DNA of 64,000 nt, from contig NW_019091480.1 in NCBI RefSeq assembly GCF_001949145.1, forward strand, positions 825,430 through 889,429, in the 5' to 3' direction. Below, piece by piece: positions 13,600 to 26,952 of the stretch; position 1 is the first letter of the stretch; every line of letters starts with the position of its first letter. Under the pieces are notes generated by a model, which was not told the origin of the DNA, ran no database searches, and was given only the letters and a program-made list of their open reading frames with translations. Source of the stretch: Acanthaster planci. Taxonomy: Eukaryota > Echinodermata > Asteroidea > Valvatida > Acanthasteridae. Position numbers and translations under genes: made by a program.

Positions 13600-15660
13600 G
13601 ACCTGTTCAATAGTTTCACCCCAATCTTGATGTGTGATGTACATGAGTGATTTCAAGCTGGAAAAAAAAGGAAAATCATCTCGGTGCCTTGTATTATTGA
13701 CAAAACCAAAGTAATTTTGTTTGCCCTAAAACTGCAGGAAACGACCTTCAACCCAAAACTTGATGTGTGATACTGGACACTGATTTAAGGGCACTCCTAA
13801 AAAAAAGTTTTACACATGTAGTAACATACTGAAAAATCATCTCACTGCATACTACTATATGCCCAACCCCAAATACACCCTTTTCACCTTAAAATCAGAA
13901 CCGCATTAGTGACCCCAAACAGTGACACATGATGTCAGAGACTGGTTTCAGGTCATTCATGAAAAATTCAACACAAATGATTAATTCTTACAGATCCAAG
14001 TAAAGGAAAATGATAGGAAATCGTCTAACTGCATCATAGNNNNNNNNNNNNNNNNNNNNNNNNNAGGCTAGTTCTGATAATTTCAACACTAATGGTCAAT
14101 GTTTACAGATCTAGGTATAGGCAAATGATGGGAAATCATCTAACTGCATAGTAGTATGGCGAAACCCTATATTCATGTTATTCACCCTAAAAAGAGAACC
14201 GTTCAATTGTTTGACCCCAAACTTGACGCGTGATGTCAGAGACTGATTTCAGGTCAGTTCTGAAAATTTGAACACAAGTGGTCATTTTTTACACCTCCCT
14301 GGAAAAGAAAATGATAGGAAATCATCCGACTGCATAGTACAACGGCGCAACCCTCAATTCACCTAGTTTTCCTTAAAAAGACACCCGTCCAATTGTTTGA
14401 CCCCAAACTTATTGCATGATGTCGCTGACTGATTTTAGATTATTCCTGAAATTTTCAACACGAATGATCAATTTTTCCACTTCCAAGTAAAGAAAAATGA
14501 TAGGAAATCATCTAACTGCCTAGAACTATGGCGAAACCCTAGATTCACCTTTTTCACCCTAAAAAGAGAACCGTTCAATCTTTTAACCCCAAACTTAACA
14601 CATAATACTGGAGACTGATTTCAGGTCATTCCTGAAAATTTGAACACAAGTGATCACTTTTTACACATCCCACAAAAGGAAAATGATAGGAAATCATCTA
14701 ACTGCATACAACAGCGAAACCTTAAATTCACCTTTTTCTCCCTAAAAAGAGAGCCATACAATCTTTTCACCCCAAATTTATGCATGATGTCGCAGACTGA
14801 TTTCAGGTCATTCTGGAAAATTTTACCACAAATGATCAATTTTTACGCTTTCAAATAAAGAAATCATCTGACTGCATTGTACTAGGGCAAAACCTTAAAA
14901 TCACCTTTTTCAACCTAAAAAGAGAACCGTTCAATCTTTTGATTCCAAACTTGACGCATGATGTAGCAGACTGATTTCATGTCACTCCTGAACATTTCTA
15001 TACAAAAAATTAATTTGAACGAACTTCAATGGATGAAAATGATTCAAAATCATCTGCAGTTGCTTTGTATGGAGCTCCCTAAGTGACATCTGACTTTTTA
15101 ACATCCTTACTTTTGGGTTGGGATGACCTCATAGTACAGACAAGATGTAAACATACAGAGACTAAGATAAGTTATCACATGATAAAAACACCCAGAAACA
15201 TTTAATCATGGGATTGCGATATCGTAAAAGTGAAAAAATTACATTATCTGTCAATGGGATGGCAACGATTAAGATGGCACTCCTAGAGCTCCATGAAATG
15301 ATCATCCTGACTTAACCTCAAAAACTGAACAGTTGAATCTTTTGACCCCAAACTTCACATGTGATATCGAAGACTGATTTCAGGCTAGTTTTGATAATTT
15401 GCAAACTTCACATGTGATATCAAAGACTGTTTTCGGGCTAGTTTTGATAATTTCCACACAAATGGTCAATGTTTACAGATCTAGGTATAGGACAATGATA
15501 CAAAATCATCTAGGCTAATTGCATTGTACTAGGGGAACAGCCTAAATTAACCATTTTCACCCTGAAAAGAGAACCGTTCAATCTTTGTAATACCCCAAAC
15601 ATCACGCATGATGTCGGAGGACTGAGTTCAGGCTATTATATAAAATTTGAACACATGATC
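13600..15660. repeat. degenerate satellite, unit about 165-190 bp
   Basis: About eleven diverged units share in order: ACCCCAAACTTGACGC, ATGATGTC, GACTGATTTCAGGTCA, GAACACAAATGATCAATTTTT, AAAATGATAGGAAATCATC, AACTGCATAGTA and CACCCTAAAAAGAGAACCG. The CCCCAAAC landmark occurs near 13913, 14213, 14399, 14587, 14768 and 15345. Spacing varies and one partial unit of about 60 bp is duplicated near 15355-15430. No coding potential. A 25-base gap lies inside the array. Confidence 0.85.
14040..14064. other. assembly gap, 25 N
   Basis: A run of 25 undetermined bases inside the satellite, where assembly of repeats is difficult. Copy number of the satellite is therefore uncertain. Confidence 0.99.
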
Positions 15661-17904
15661 AATTATGTTCAATTCTTATCGCCAACGGGCGTCCAACGCC
15701 GAACGTTGCCCAGTTTTCTTCTACGTGACGTTCCCACTATACTACAGCTCAGACCCATTATTAATCATGCGGTATAATCTTACGATCGACCACAAACTGT
15801 ACATGTACGGCATGAGCACACGCACGTTTAGGTTTAGGTGTAGTCGACTGGTTTGTGGTCGTACACGTACACTAGTGCTGGGCGGCTGAGTAAGACGCTT
15901 CGCGCGTGCACTATTGCCGGTGCAATACATTCATTTGGATTCAATCGGACGCTGGGTGTCGAGCAAACGATATGAACAGTTTGAATATTAATATTATGTA
16001 CAGTGTACATGTACAGTAGTGTGTTGACTGCGTGTGGATGAGAGTGTAAACGCCTTCAGTCGTTGACCTATAACAATAGACACTCATAGAGGACAAATAG
16101 GGTCCCCGGTTGGAAAACGTGTACAAAACATATGGGAGGTCTTCCGATAAAGTAAAAGAGGAGGTGCTCGATTAAAGGCGTTTACACACTTGTGTCTGTG
16201 TGAGTTGGGGGGGGGGGCTGAAGTTTGTTAAAGCCACCGGATGACCTCGAGTTTTCAGCTGGGCCATACGATGATGTATTTCAATGAAATGTGTCAGTGT
16301 CATAGAGGCATACATACTAATCGTCTGTATGAAATTATATGTAAATTGATTGAGGTTTTGCATAAATATGACTCATTAATTATTCACGATATGCCCTTTG
16401 TACGATGTGGGTTCAAAGTCAATGGGTGTGTACAAAGTCAATGTTCACCCTGCCTCCTGAGTACACGTCAAATTTTCATAAATTTGGGGTCAAAATGAGG
16501 CTAATACATTGGAAAAAATATCCTAAACTATTAGCACGCAGAAATTAATCTTGGAGATGCTATCAGCAAATATAAAAAGTGGGGGGTGGGTGGATTCTAT
16601 CCCTGGCTTTCTGAGGGTTAAGACGCGCAAATATAAATAACTACAAATAAATTTTTAGACTGAATATGATGCATTAGTACCATTGTCAATGAATGAAACA
16701 AAACAAAACAACCCACAAAGTTAAACGAAATTTTGGAAAGGCTTTTTATTAAAGTTTGTGCAGTTTGGCAGGTTCGGTTGCTTATGAGATGATTGGAGGT
16801 AACTGGACTTAAAAAATAAAATAAAACATCGTGGGAATAAGATGCCTCAATGATTGGCTCTGTGTCCTTCCATTTAATCATGTTTTGGTTCTTAAATCTA
16901 TTCTCATGAAAATCCTGTCAATAAATACACCGTGCCCCCACACCAGGTTTATCCTTGCAAATAATCCAGACAAATTTTGATTTCCAATGTTTCATACACC
17001 ATCCTAATTAACAAGAAAGTACCCGGTGCATGGATCAATTGCGCCGGCTAGTAATTTCGGCCGCGATTCCGATATTGCGGAAACGTAGTAAACGACCCAA
17101 AGGTTTCCCATCCAGTTACCGGGGGGGGGTGTAGTAAACGCTGTAAAAGAGGGGTGCATTTAAGTACCCAGGAAACGGGCATGGAAGCGGCCAGCGGAAA
17201 CGGGGAGGGTGCACGCTGGAAACTGCCAGGTTTTGTGGTGGGTTTTAAAATACCCCCCATTGGACGGTTGAAAAACCTAACAATCTTGATACAAGGCCCA
17301 TTTGTTCGTAACCGGCATGTGGAAGACCAAGGAATTTCCTTGATCGAAAATTTTTGCAGAAAATCAATGATTATAGAGGGGAATTTTAATGTTGGCCTAT
17401 AGCTTTAAGAAATCCGTTTTGTTTCCATTTCTGTCAACTTCTGTACCGAAGTAACAGATGATTATTGCATACTACTGTAATGAGTAACGTATCCAAACTA
17501 ATTTTTTTTAAATAGAAATTATGTGGTTAAAGGTTAAAGTGTATTTGTATAAACATAAGGCAACTTGAAGTAACTTCATTACGCGAAACAAAAATTAATA
17601 ACTACAACTGCAAGTGCAGATCATGAAGGAGTACATGTACTGAACGGACGCACGATGGACAGAGGTGGGAATGCAAACATGAAGAGGAAGCGCTAATTTA
17701 CAACTTGCATACCAAATTGCGTAACAGTGGGTGCCAAATTACAACTTGCTGCTGTAAAAAAAGGAAGTGCCACGTCTACACTTAAAAGCAGTCAGCCTCA
17801 GTTCACTCTCTCATTTTAACTGCCTGCCACGGCTAAAGTTTGTCGAAAGTATTTGCTATAAACGAGGAGTTTGTTCATTGTCAACTGTACAAGAGGGGAA
17901 AAGG
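15661..17904. other. intergenic, no gene seen
   Basis: AT-rich with poly-G tracts near 16207 and 17121. It contains the region 5' of the plus-strand gene at 17905. No TATA-like element could be assigned with confidence. Confidence 0.55.
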
Positions 17905-20900
17905 ATGCCTCGCCAGAAACAGTGGTGGTTCGAAATGAAGAATGGCAGAGCATTCGTAATGTGCTCTAACTCCAGATTGGGAGAGGATGCAAAACCCATC
18001 CTTCAGAGCAACAAGATGCCGTACGGAGCTGTGAAAAAGTTAGAAGTCTACAAGCCATCTTCATCGCCGGCTGACTCTGGCCAGTCGGGCAAGTCCGAGC
18101 AAAACGAAGACATGATCAAGGTAAGTCCAATCATTTGTGAAGTTCGGGCAAAATCTTCTTTTGTAGGCCTACCTCCGGTCATCATGCTCATTAAGTTATA
18201 ATTGCCGTTATTGTATTACCATGGTGGTCAAATGGTAAGACATGTAAGAAGTAGCATAAAATCGTCGCATAATCAGGTAACACTAACAGCCTGCTATGCA
18301 AATCTCATATTTAGTTAGACTTGGAATTTCATTTTCCTTCAAACAGTTCATTTCGCAGTAAAAGGATGCGGGGACTCTTTACTGTGTAACTCCATTGTCA
18401 GCTGCAAAATGTTTTCACTCTACAGAAGTTTCTGCAAGTTGATTAACGGGCTCCTTGTCATGTCACATGCAATGGTGTGCGCTATGGCCTATAAAGTCCA
18501 TAGTTTTTAGGGGAATGGTTAACCCCAGAACGTGGGAGCGAGGCGGGCGTCGAACCCCCACTGTAAATTGTGAATTGAACGGTAACCCCCCCCCACACCT
18601 TTTTTTTGGGGGGGGGTGCTATTAAATTATTCCCTGGTAGGCATACTGGTCCTGGAGATCCATGAACATCGTGAAAACGTACTGTACTTACAATCAATCA
18701 TTTCCAAACTATTTTCCACGTAGCGATTCGCAAGGCACTACCTATCTGGTCGCTAAAATCTGCGAAACGCTATAGCTTTTCATTACCGCGAAGCATGTTT
18801 CCGATCGCTGTGATCAGCGAAACCTTCGAACATTGCAAAATGATATTGCTACAGCTCAAGCTTATTTCAGGTCTGCTTTTGGTTCTATTAAATGAACATG
18901 ATGAAAATATTTACAAGACATTCATTGTTGTTTTGTCTCCGGTCGTTGAGACCCGATTTTCAAAACATCGACTGCTGCTTCTCGGCATTTCTCGTGCCAC
19001 AGAAGTTGAAACTTCATCACTAAGGCCTATCCACACAACTGTTACTATGAGGTAAACTTTGCTTAATTTTCAGCAGAATTTATCCAAATAGCTGTCATGG
19101 GTGACAAATCTGTAAAACCGCAAATTTCACCAAAATTTGTGAATTTATGTTAAAAAGCAGGGTATATGTAGTAGGCCTAATAATTAGTATTACGTGTAGC
19201 AGCAATATCGTAATGTAATGTACCCGGGGAAAATGTAATTGTTCTTCGTCTGTTAAAGACCGTTTCCCGACAAGATTCGGATGAGCACCATTTCGAATGT
19301 TTGTGTTTGTAAGTAATTTTTCTCCGGGTGGGTAAATCGGTTTCTATTATAAGCCCAGGCCCTGTAACACGTGTACAAAATGCATATATATCCTCCTAAC
19401 GCCCATTTATGACAGCTGTCGAATACCCTACCCATAGGAACGGGGTATTTTTGTCATCTCGCGAGGTGGCAAGAATTCTGGAAGACTGGATATTGTTAGA
19501 AATCCGGCATTCTACGAACAGAACCTCGTCACGTACAAACCAGGGATGTTGGATCACTTAACGCGACCTGCATGAGGTTGGCCATCAATGATTAATGGCC
19601 CGACAGGGCCCGCTCGACCTTGTTCTGCCGGAAGGCGCGGGTTACCTGACTCTTGGAAATACTACTGACCAGAATAAAGTAGTTTGAGGCTATAATACGG
19701 ATGTGGTTTCCGAGAGCAGAGGATACACATGTAATTACTGCTTTCAAATTGTTTTTTTTTTTTTTTTTTGAGGGGGGAAGGGGGTATGCTAAGATTCCTA
19801 TCCATTACGAAGACAATAGTTGAAATCAGCTAGGGGTAAATTTTGCAGCCACATCTAGCGAAGTCAACTCGATTAGCAATGTTTTCGAAAAGCGAACAAA
19901 GACTGACTAGTTGCCGTCACTCGTTGTTTGGACTTGAATGAATATCATTCGTCGAAAGACTAGATTAAACTGGCAGAGAAGTACCGAGAATCTACTCAGA
20001 TCCTAAATTAAGCAAAGAACTGTAACTGTCACACCACTGTCAGACCGTACTGGCCGACGATGGTTCTACCTTTATTGGCGGTGGGCCTAAGGCCTGTATC
20101 AGTTAACAAGGGACCACACGGGGGCCGTTGGAAAGGAGTGTTTCTTCTTGACCCCAAATTCGCAACCGTCTTGAGGGGAATAAGTTCTTTGAAGCCCTCC
20201 AAAAGGAATTTAAAGGGTATGTTTCCAAATAGTGCATTTGCAACCAATCCGTCACTGACAGTTTTCCTTCTTGTACTAAAGCAAAACCAATATTTGTTTT
20301 GTTCGCCCATAACAGATTATATTCTACGAGGGGAATCCAAAGGTCCTACCTACAAGAAATTTCCTCTGGCAGATTAATGACTTTTGTCGAAATCTGAGGC
20401 CATCGAGGGAATCACTATATCCAACCCTCGATATTGTTGAGAGGTTTAATAGTAATATCCCAGGCCCGTCAACTGAGATAGATGATGACGACAGCTCGCC
20501 AACAGGAGACGATTCGGCCACAATGTCATCAAGCCTTGACGACGAGGATCTACATACTGTCACGCAGGACAGGTACGTACAGCTTTACAAGACAGAAGTC
20601 CAGTTGTGGTCTTGTCCGTTTGGTTGATATTATTCACATTTTCTGCTTTGACTTTTAGAAAATTTGTATACTTTTTATACATTTTTATGACCACGGGATG
20701 ATGTAACATTATCATGGTCAAATCTTGTTGAAAGGTTTGTGAGTGAAAACGACAATACAATTATTACTTAAACAAGAAACTTCGATAGAGAAGTGAATTA
20801 ATGTTTCTTTAGACTTAAGAATAGAACAATTTCAGAAGCTGAGACGTTTGCGCCCACTTTTTATTTAAGTATTATGATAACGACGGATGCAATTTCAAAT

Positions 20901-23900
20901 TTACAGAATTGATGTCACGTGTTGACACTAGCTTGGTATCGTTTTGTTCGGTAAAAGAAATCCCATTAATGTTTAATGAATGATGTTCAATGTAAGAAAC
21001 ATCTGAGACATGATCTCACTAACGCTCAAGACGCCGGGTCAAAATCTGCCCCGACGTATTTTCCGATAACATCGCAGTGTACTTTTTAATGCGCTGTGCT
21101 GAGCCCTTTTGGAGTTTTAGAGAAACGCTTTGAGTTCATTTTGACACCAACAAAGTAATTTTACGAGCAGGGAATAATACAAGAAACCTGGTCAATATAC
21201 GCAATCCAAAAATCGTTATGGACGGCTTAACAACATGAATATGAAATAATGTTTTATTCAATGCCAGTCAAATCGAATCTCCATAACAGAGTAATTAGTT
21301 TGCCTAAAGGTATACACGTACATATCATTTATGTGACTAATCTTCATTTCATCGAGTTGACATTGTCAAAACATGAAGAAGTTTGTTACATCATCGGCCT
21401 ATTCACCTTGCATTATATTTTGCTAACTACTTTTAAAACTGGATAATCCGATTAACGACACTAGTAATGTTTGTCCCTTACTGTTGTTCCAATTTGCACC
21501 CTAGTATTGGTGATGTACAAACGGACGATTCTGCTATTTCAAAGAAGAGAAGGAAACTAGACAACACAATCAACGTCCCACCTCTGCTGAATAGAAACTA
21601 CTCCACATCAGCACAGGCAGCTGTACCCCCTTCGCTTTCCATCCAGTACAAACAAGAAGTACAAAATGCACATCTTGGTGAGTGTTAATTGTGTTTGAAG
21701 TACCAATGCAGTTTAAATGCCGATTCCAGGAACAGACACATGGAAATATTCACTAGTTGAAAATACAACATTCATGTTAAAATAATTATAGCTAATTATT
21801 GTAAGAAACTATTTATTTTGTTATAGTTTTAAAGTTTTTGTAAAAGTTTAATTTCCGGCATATACACCACCTCCAAGTTTCCAGTTTAGAATGAATTCAG
21901 GAAATTAACAGCCGTGTGTAGAGCTTTATAATTCAAATAACTACGGAACCCGACCTGGCAAATTAGGAAGAAGAGATCCCTCCGTTTTCCAATGAGGATA
22001 AGACGCACAAATGTTGTTTCAGTCTGGAAGGTTGGGCTGTAAGTCACTTTAATAAATGTAATTGGAATAATGTACGTTGAACAATTGACTGGTTACCCAC
22101 ACTTCGGTATATTGTCATTTACCGAATTTCGTCTTTTTAAAACTTATTCATAGGTCATGTGAAGATCTACTTGAAAAACCTCGAGCTGGGAAAGCAAATC
22201 CGTCCCGTTGACAAAGAGTTCGTAGCTGGGCTCCAAACACAGATGGAAAAGTTTCCTCTTGATTCAACATATCAACCACTATGTGTCGTTACCAAGACAC
22301 TCCCGAGTCCTGACATGTTTAAGGAGGAAAATGTAAGCTTACAACAGTTTTTTTTCCAACCACCGTATACGTTCTGAGAATAATTTAAATGCCTCTCTAC
22401 CCCAAAAGGAAAACTGGATTAAACACACAATTTGTAAGTTTGAAATTATTTGCAAGTACATCTTCGCAAGATTGGCACTCACTAAGTATAAATTACACAA
22501 TGACATAAATCGTCGATATGTTACAGCCTAAGACATCCAGTTGCAGTTATTTGGAACTTAAAGGAAAGAGTATTGGTTACAAACCTTATAAAGCCAAATC
22601 CTACATAAAAGACCTATATGCGGAAGGTGAAAAAAGAACAGTACAAAACTGACTAGAGCTGGACCAAGAATTGGGTCATACGCGATAAAGAAAACAAAGA
22701 ATCTACATGCCATGCTTGTTGTTTTCATCTGTTTCGGCTGTCTCTTGCTATAAGTAGAGACTAAAAATTACACAAACAAATACATCGCACGTAGTTAAGA
22801 ATTTTTGAAAACCAGCATAAAACAGTCTCATGAAAATCGAATCAATGCAAATGCCGGGAAGTCCATCCGATGTGGGTTTGACTGGCACTTTATAAAAATA
22901 ACGGAAGATTTTTGAATGTTGGAATTTCGTTCAACAATGTCCATCACTATTTGATGGGATAATAACTTATTCCTGTATGGCCAAGTGGAGCTTAATTAAA
23001 ATGGATAAGAGCAGAGGTTTGGAAAAACGGCGTAAACCCTGAAATAATCTGTTAATGTTTGTGTTACGTTTACTTCTCAGGCGAATGGCTTCAAGTACGG
23101 GGTCATTGGTGGGCAGCACAATTTTCTCGCTACTAAAGCACTGCATGACTTGTATCCAGAGAGGGAGCTGTATAAAAGCAGATGGTGCTCCGTTTATTAT
23201 GGGGCCATATCGAACGAAGCCCTTTTGTATTTGGCGAATACCCACAATGTAATTGGAAGGTATCGCCATGAAATGACCTTCAAGGACAAGGTAATTTCTC
23301 ACTTTTCAACTTCTGCTTTGAGTAGAAGCACCCATTCATTTGTTTTGAAGAGCCATGTGAGTTCAGAGTGCATTTTCGTTAATAGCAACGCAACCGAAAT
23401 TATTATGTTTCATTTTTCTTCATTCCGGTTGTAAAACAGTTTTCAAAAATCGATTTCATTACGAACTGGAGCGATAATTACACATACTGTCAAAATCTGA
23501 AAAGAAAAACAATTTCTCTGCATGATGAGCGGGGCCCTCATTGTGATGCCAGTAAATTTCCACATACATTTTATCCAGCTATAAAGATTAAATATTGTTA
23601 CTGAATTTTAATTGCATGCACTTAAAAATTTCCTCTAGCTTCAGATGTGCAGGTTAATGATGCAGGAGCAGACAACAAGCAAGGACAATGCATGGAAACG
23701 AAAATGTTCGGCCATTCTGCATGAGGTAGCCTATTACATGTTTTAATGCCATTAAAATGCAATTCCTGTAAATAATTTTCTTACGAAGTATAAGGTGCTA
23801 CGATTGTCCATATACCCCAAAAAGAATGACCCTTGGGATGAGGCTGTTAATATTATCAACAATCAACATCCATGGCACAGAATGACCGAGGTGGTAATTA

Positions 23901-26900
23901 CATGTATTTTTTTATTTTTGTACGATGAACATAACAGGATATGAGTGGACATTTCATGCGTGTCCTGATTCACATGGCTGCTCAGGAAGAGACCCTCTAC
24001 CAAAGCCTAATGCGAGTGTTAAGCAAGTACGAGAAAGGAGAATTGAAAGGTAGATTAAAATTACGTTTTATTTATAGAATCACAATCGAAACGGGTGTAG
24101 ATGTCACAAAATTATCAATTTAAAGCATATTATCAAGGTTTTATTTCCAAGGATGACAGGGAACAGTAAAAAGTGTTAATACAGGTAGGGTCTTGTTCAT
24201 ACATTTTGCTGTCAAATATTGTTAGTAATTACACCCAGAGTGCAAGCCGACTAAACGAGGCAAAGTTGAAAACTATCAAAGGTGCTATTTCTGCACCAAC
24301 GTTGGCCGAGTATACCGTAAAAGTGATCAGAAAAACGTCATTTTTACAGTTAAAAAGGAAAACAGACGAGGTCTTATAATTTGAAATGATAGTAACCTCA
24401 CAACCTATATGTCAAGATATGTCTGCAATGCTGATTTTTAAAACATCTCTTTTATAAAGACCAGGCCTTGCGGAAGAAGGAGAGAGCAACAGGCGAGCTG
24501 GACATCAAGCCTTATGTGTTTCGCCCTTTCCTGTCCCTTCCTGCGTCTGCTCTCTCCACCCTTCTTACACAACTGGAGAAGAAGGAAATCAACCTGGGCA
24601 CACTTCAGCGAGAAGGAGTGATCCTTCAGAAGCTGCAGCGTGTCCAGCGACAGATGATATTTCTTCTAGATGCAAGATCCTGGGAGGAGCTGGAGACAAA
24701 ATTCCCAGAGCACACCACTCGGGAAGTCTTGTTCCAATACACCAAAGGTCTTAAGGGGAAGGAAGTGAGCGATAGTCTGCGCCAGTTCTGCCGGGGGCTC
24801 AGCAAGAAGGCCAAGTTGTCAACAGAAGAGGGCACCTTTTTAACGGAGGCGCCTTTCCAGGGTGTCAACAGAGTTGTTGGCTTCCATTTGACAATGGACG
24901 TCAGCAACATAAAAGCCAACTCCATTACAGAACTCTGTGGAGATTTTCCAGGTTTCCAGTTGACAGTGCTTGACTTGCCAAAGGTAAATGAAAGATATTA
25001 ATACACCAATACAGTACTATTTCAATAGGGCTAACTAATGGAAAGACCTCCCAAATCGCATACGTGTACACATGCACTGTTCTCTTCACGAACGATTGAA
25101 GTGCAGAGATACTGGATAAAAGTTAAGTTTCCAAAACGAAATTACCAGCTGGAGACGAAATTACCGACTCTGTGGACTTCCGAATTTCACCTCCAGCTAG
25201 TTTAGCTGTGTTTATGCAGGACAAAACAACTGCGAATCAGAGTAGTACAAAATAACCCGGATGGAGGCGTTAAATATTCAATAACTGGAAATATGGCTTA
25301 TTATTGTAATGGTATTTATCTCATTATTGACTGAAATTCTTAAAATCCATTTATGCCCTTTGGTCTCAATTATACGCTTGACTTGAGTAAAACAAAAAAA
25401 CTATAGCTAGTGTATGGATATTTTAAGTAACGGCGATCTCTTGCACAACCACTCAGATTGGCACAAATCACATGATATTTTACGTAAGTACAGGATGATT
25501 GTTGGAGAGACATTAGGCCTTTTGGTTTCCGTTTTCAAGTATTATTACAAAAACTGATCAGGAATAAGCCGCCTTTATTAGAGAAGGGGGTCACCTAGCT
25601 CATCTAAGGTAAACATTTATTGAGATAACTTGAAAAAAACAGATATTGTTTTAAATACATCTACAATCTCTCCACAGAGCTGGGACGAGGTTTCTCAGGA
25701 TGGTTTCTGGGCAACTGTAATTGATATCAATACAAAACTGGAGTTACCCAGCTTTACAGTAGCAGTACTGTGCAAAGTAGCACAGCAAGAAAATGTAAAG
25801 AAACACCTTATGAGGACCGATCAGTTCCAGGAAGTGGAAACTTGCTACTACCATGTGGCCGACACCAAACCAGGTATCAAGTGGTTTAAAGGTTTAATTT
25901 TAGTTTAAATCGGCAAGGTAACCTTTCCTTCTCCATTTATGGTCAGAAAAATGGTAAAAATGGTCTTCAGCGAGACCCCTTTTCGCCGATTTCAGAAACA
26001 CTCATTGTATGTTACTGATACGCAAGTGATCCAAAAAAGTTCATCTTTATACACAATTTTTGTATTAGACGCTTACTCAAAATGCAGTATTTTTGCATAG
26101 GTATTGTGCACTACATCGATTGTTCTGTCCATCTAGTACACGTACATGATTTCTTTTGTTTTCATGAAATGAAACACAACTCGGTCTTGTGCAGTTGGTC
26201 GGTGTAGACAGAAATCTGCCTCACAGAGATCAGTGTTCCCATGCAGAATTGGCAAGTTAGTTGTAAAAGAAAACTTCCTGTTCTTTTTCTCTTGTTGATT
26301 TTGGGCAGATAAATTAATTGCAGGAGAAGAGCAGTGCAACACTAGTTTGATATGCCCGTGTTACTTTCTTTTGTCTCATGAACAGAGGTTGGTAAACTAA
26401 CGGAATCAGTGTTTGGCATCGTTATTGGTCACCATGGCAAGACAGCTGTGGATAGGTGGGCGTCATGCCAAAAACGGTGTAACCTGATTCTGGTGAACAG
26501 AGGGAAAACCTACAAAACAGAGGATGGGGCGGAGATTGACCCTGGGCAGAAAGCTATGGCTCTGTACCAGGAACTCATCCGAACATACTCTGCCCAGCAA
26601 CAGTGGGTCCTGAATGCATGCAGTCGCACAGGTATATGATCACTTTAGTTTTACTGGCGTTCTTGTTGAATTTGTAGTAGTGATATGAATGTAAATATGC
26701 TTATCTTCTTAATTTCAATTAGGTACTGGCTTACTGGCATGCATGGCAGAGTCTAGAAACTGTGTCTCGGTTGACAGAAGGGCGGACTCAAAAGAACACC
26801 TACAAACAAGGTACAATGCACTGGGTGTACTGTCCAAGGCGAAGAAGGCAATTCAACAGCCACAACCCCAGCCATCAGTGTCGGAATCAGAGGATGTCTG

Positions 26901-26952
26901 GAGTTTTGACTCTACATTCACAGATGACGAACTTCTGAGTTTGTCAAACTAG
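17905..26952 (+). CDS. thirteen-exon gene, ParB-like domain plus DNA methyltransferase-like region, about 849 aa
   Basis: Predicted exons: 17905-18120, 20373-20572, 21505-21677, 22154-22332, 23081-23290, 23639-23725, 23795-23893, 23938-24049, 24239-24316 (least certain), 24460-24983, 25678-25873, 26386-26631, 26723-26952. Phases agree throughout and the sum is 2550 nt ending in TAG. The start is the first ATG in the open frame. Residues 1-195 are low in recognisable motifs, with an acidic stretch near 118-124 and a basic KKRRK (about 148-152). Residues 197-330 resemble ParB/sulfiredoxin domains: KIYLKNLELGKQIRPVDKEF, then IGGQHN (265-270) and NTHN. Later come VLDLPK (621-626), at the place of the catalytic motif IV, and TGTGLLACMAESRNCVSVD (773-791), which resembles the SAM-binding motif I followed by GR-x-GIE-type sequence. 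Motif IV before motif I is the beta-class (N4-cytosine/N6-adenine) order. The DPPY signature is not intact, so activity is doubtful. Domain names are my inference. Confidence 0.72.

Noticed and set aside
18520-18570. A tRNA B-box-like GGGTTCGACGCCC on minus.
   Set aside because: No A box at the right distance and no cloverleaf; likely chance in a GC-rich patch.
20029-20377. Open frames on both strands (about 93 and 105 codons) inside intron 1 of the ParB-like gene.
   Set aside because: No matching splice phase with neighbours and no recognisable motif.
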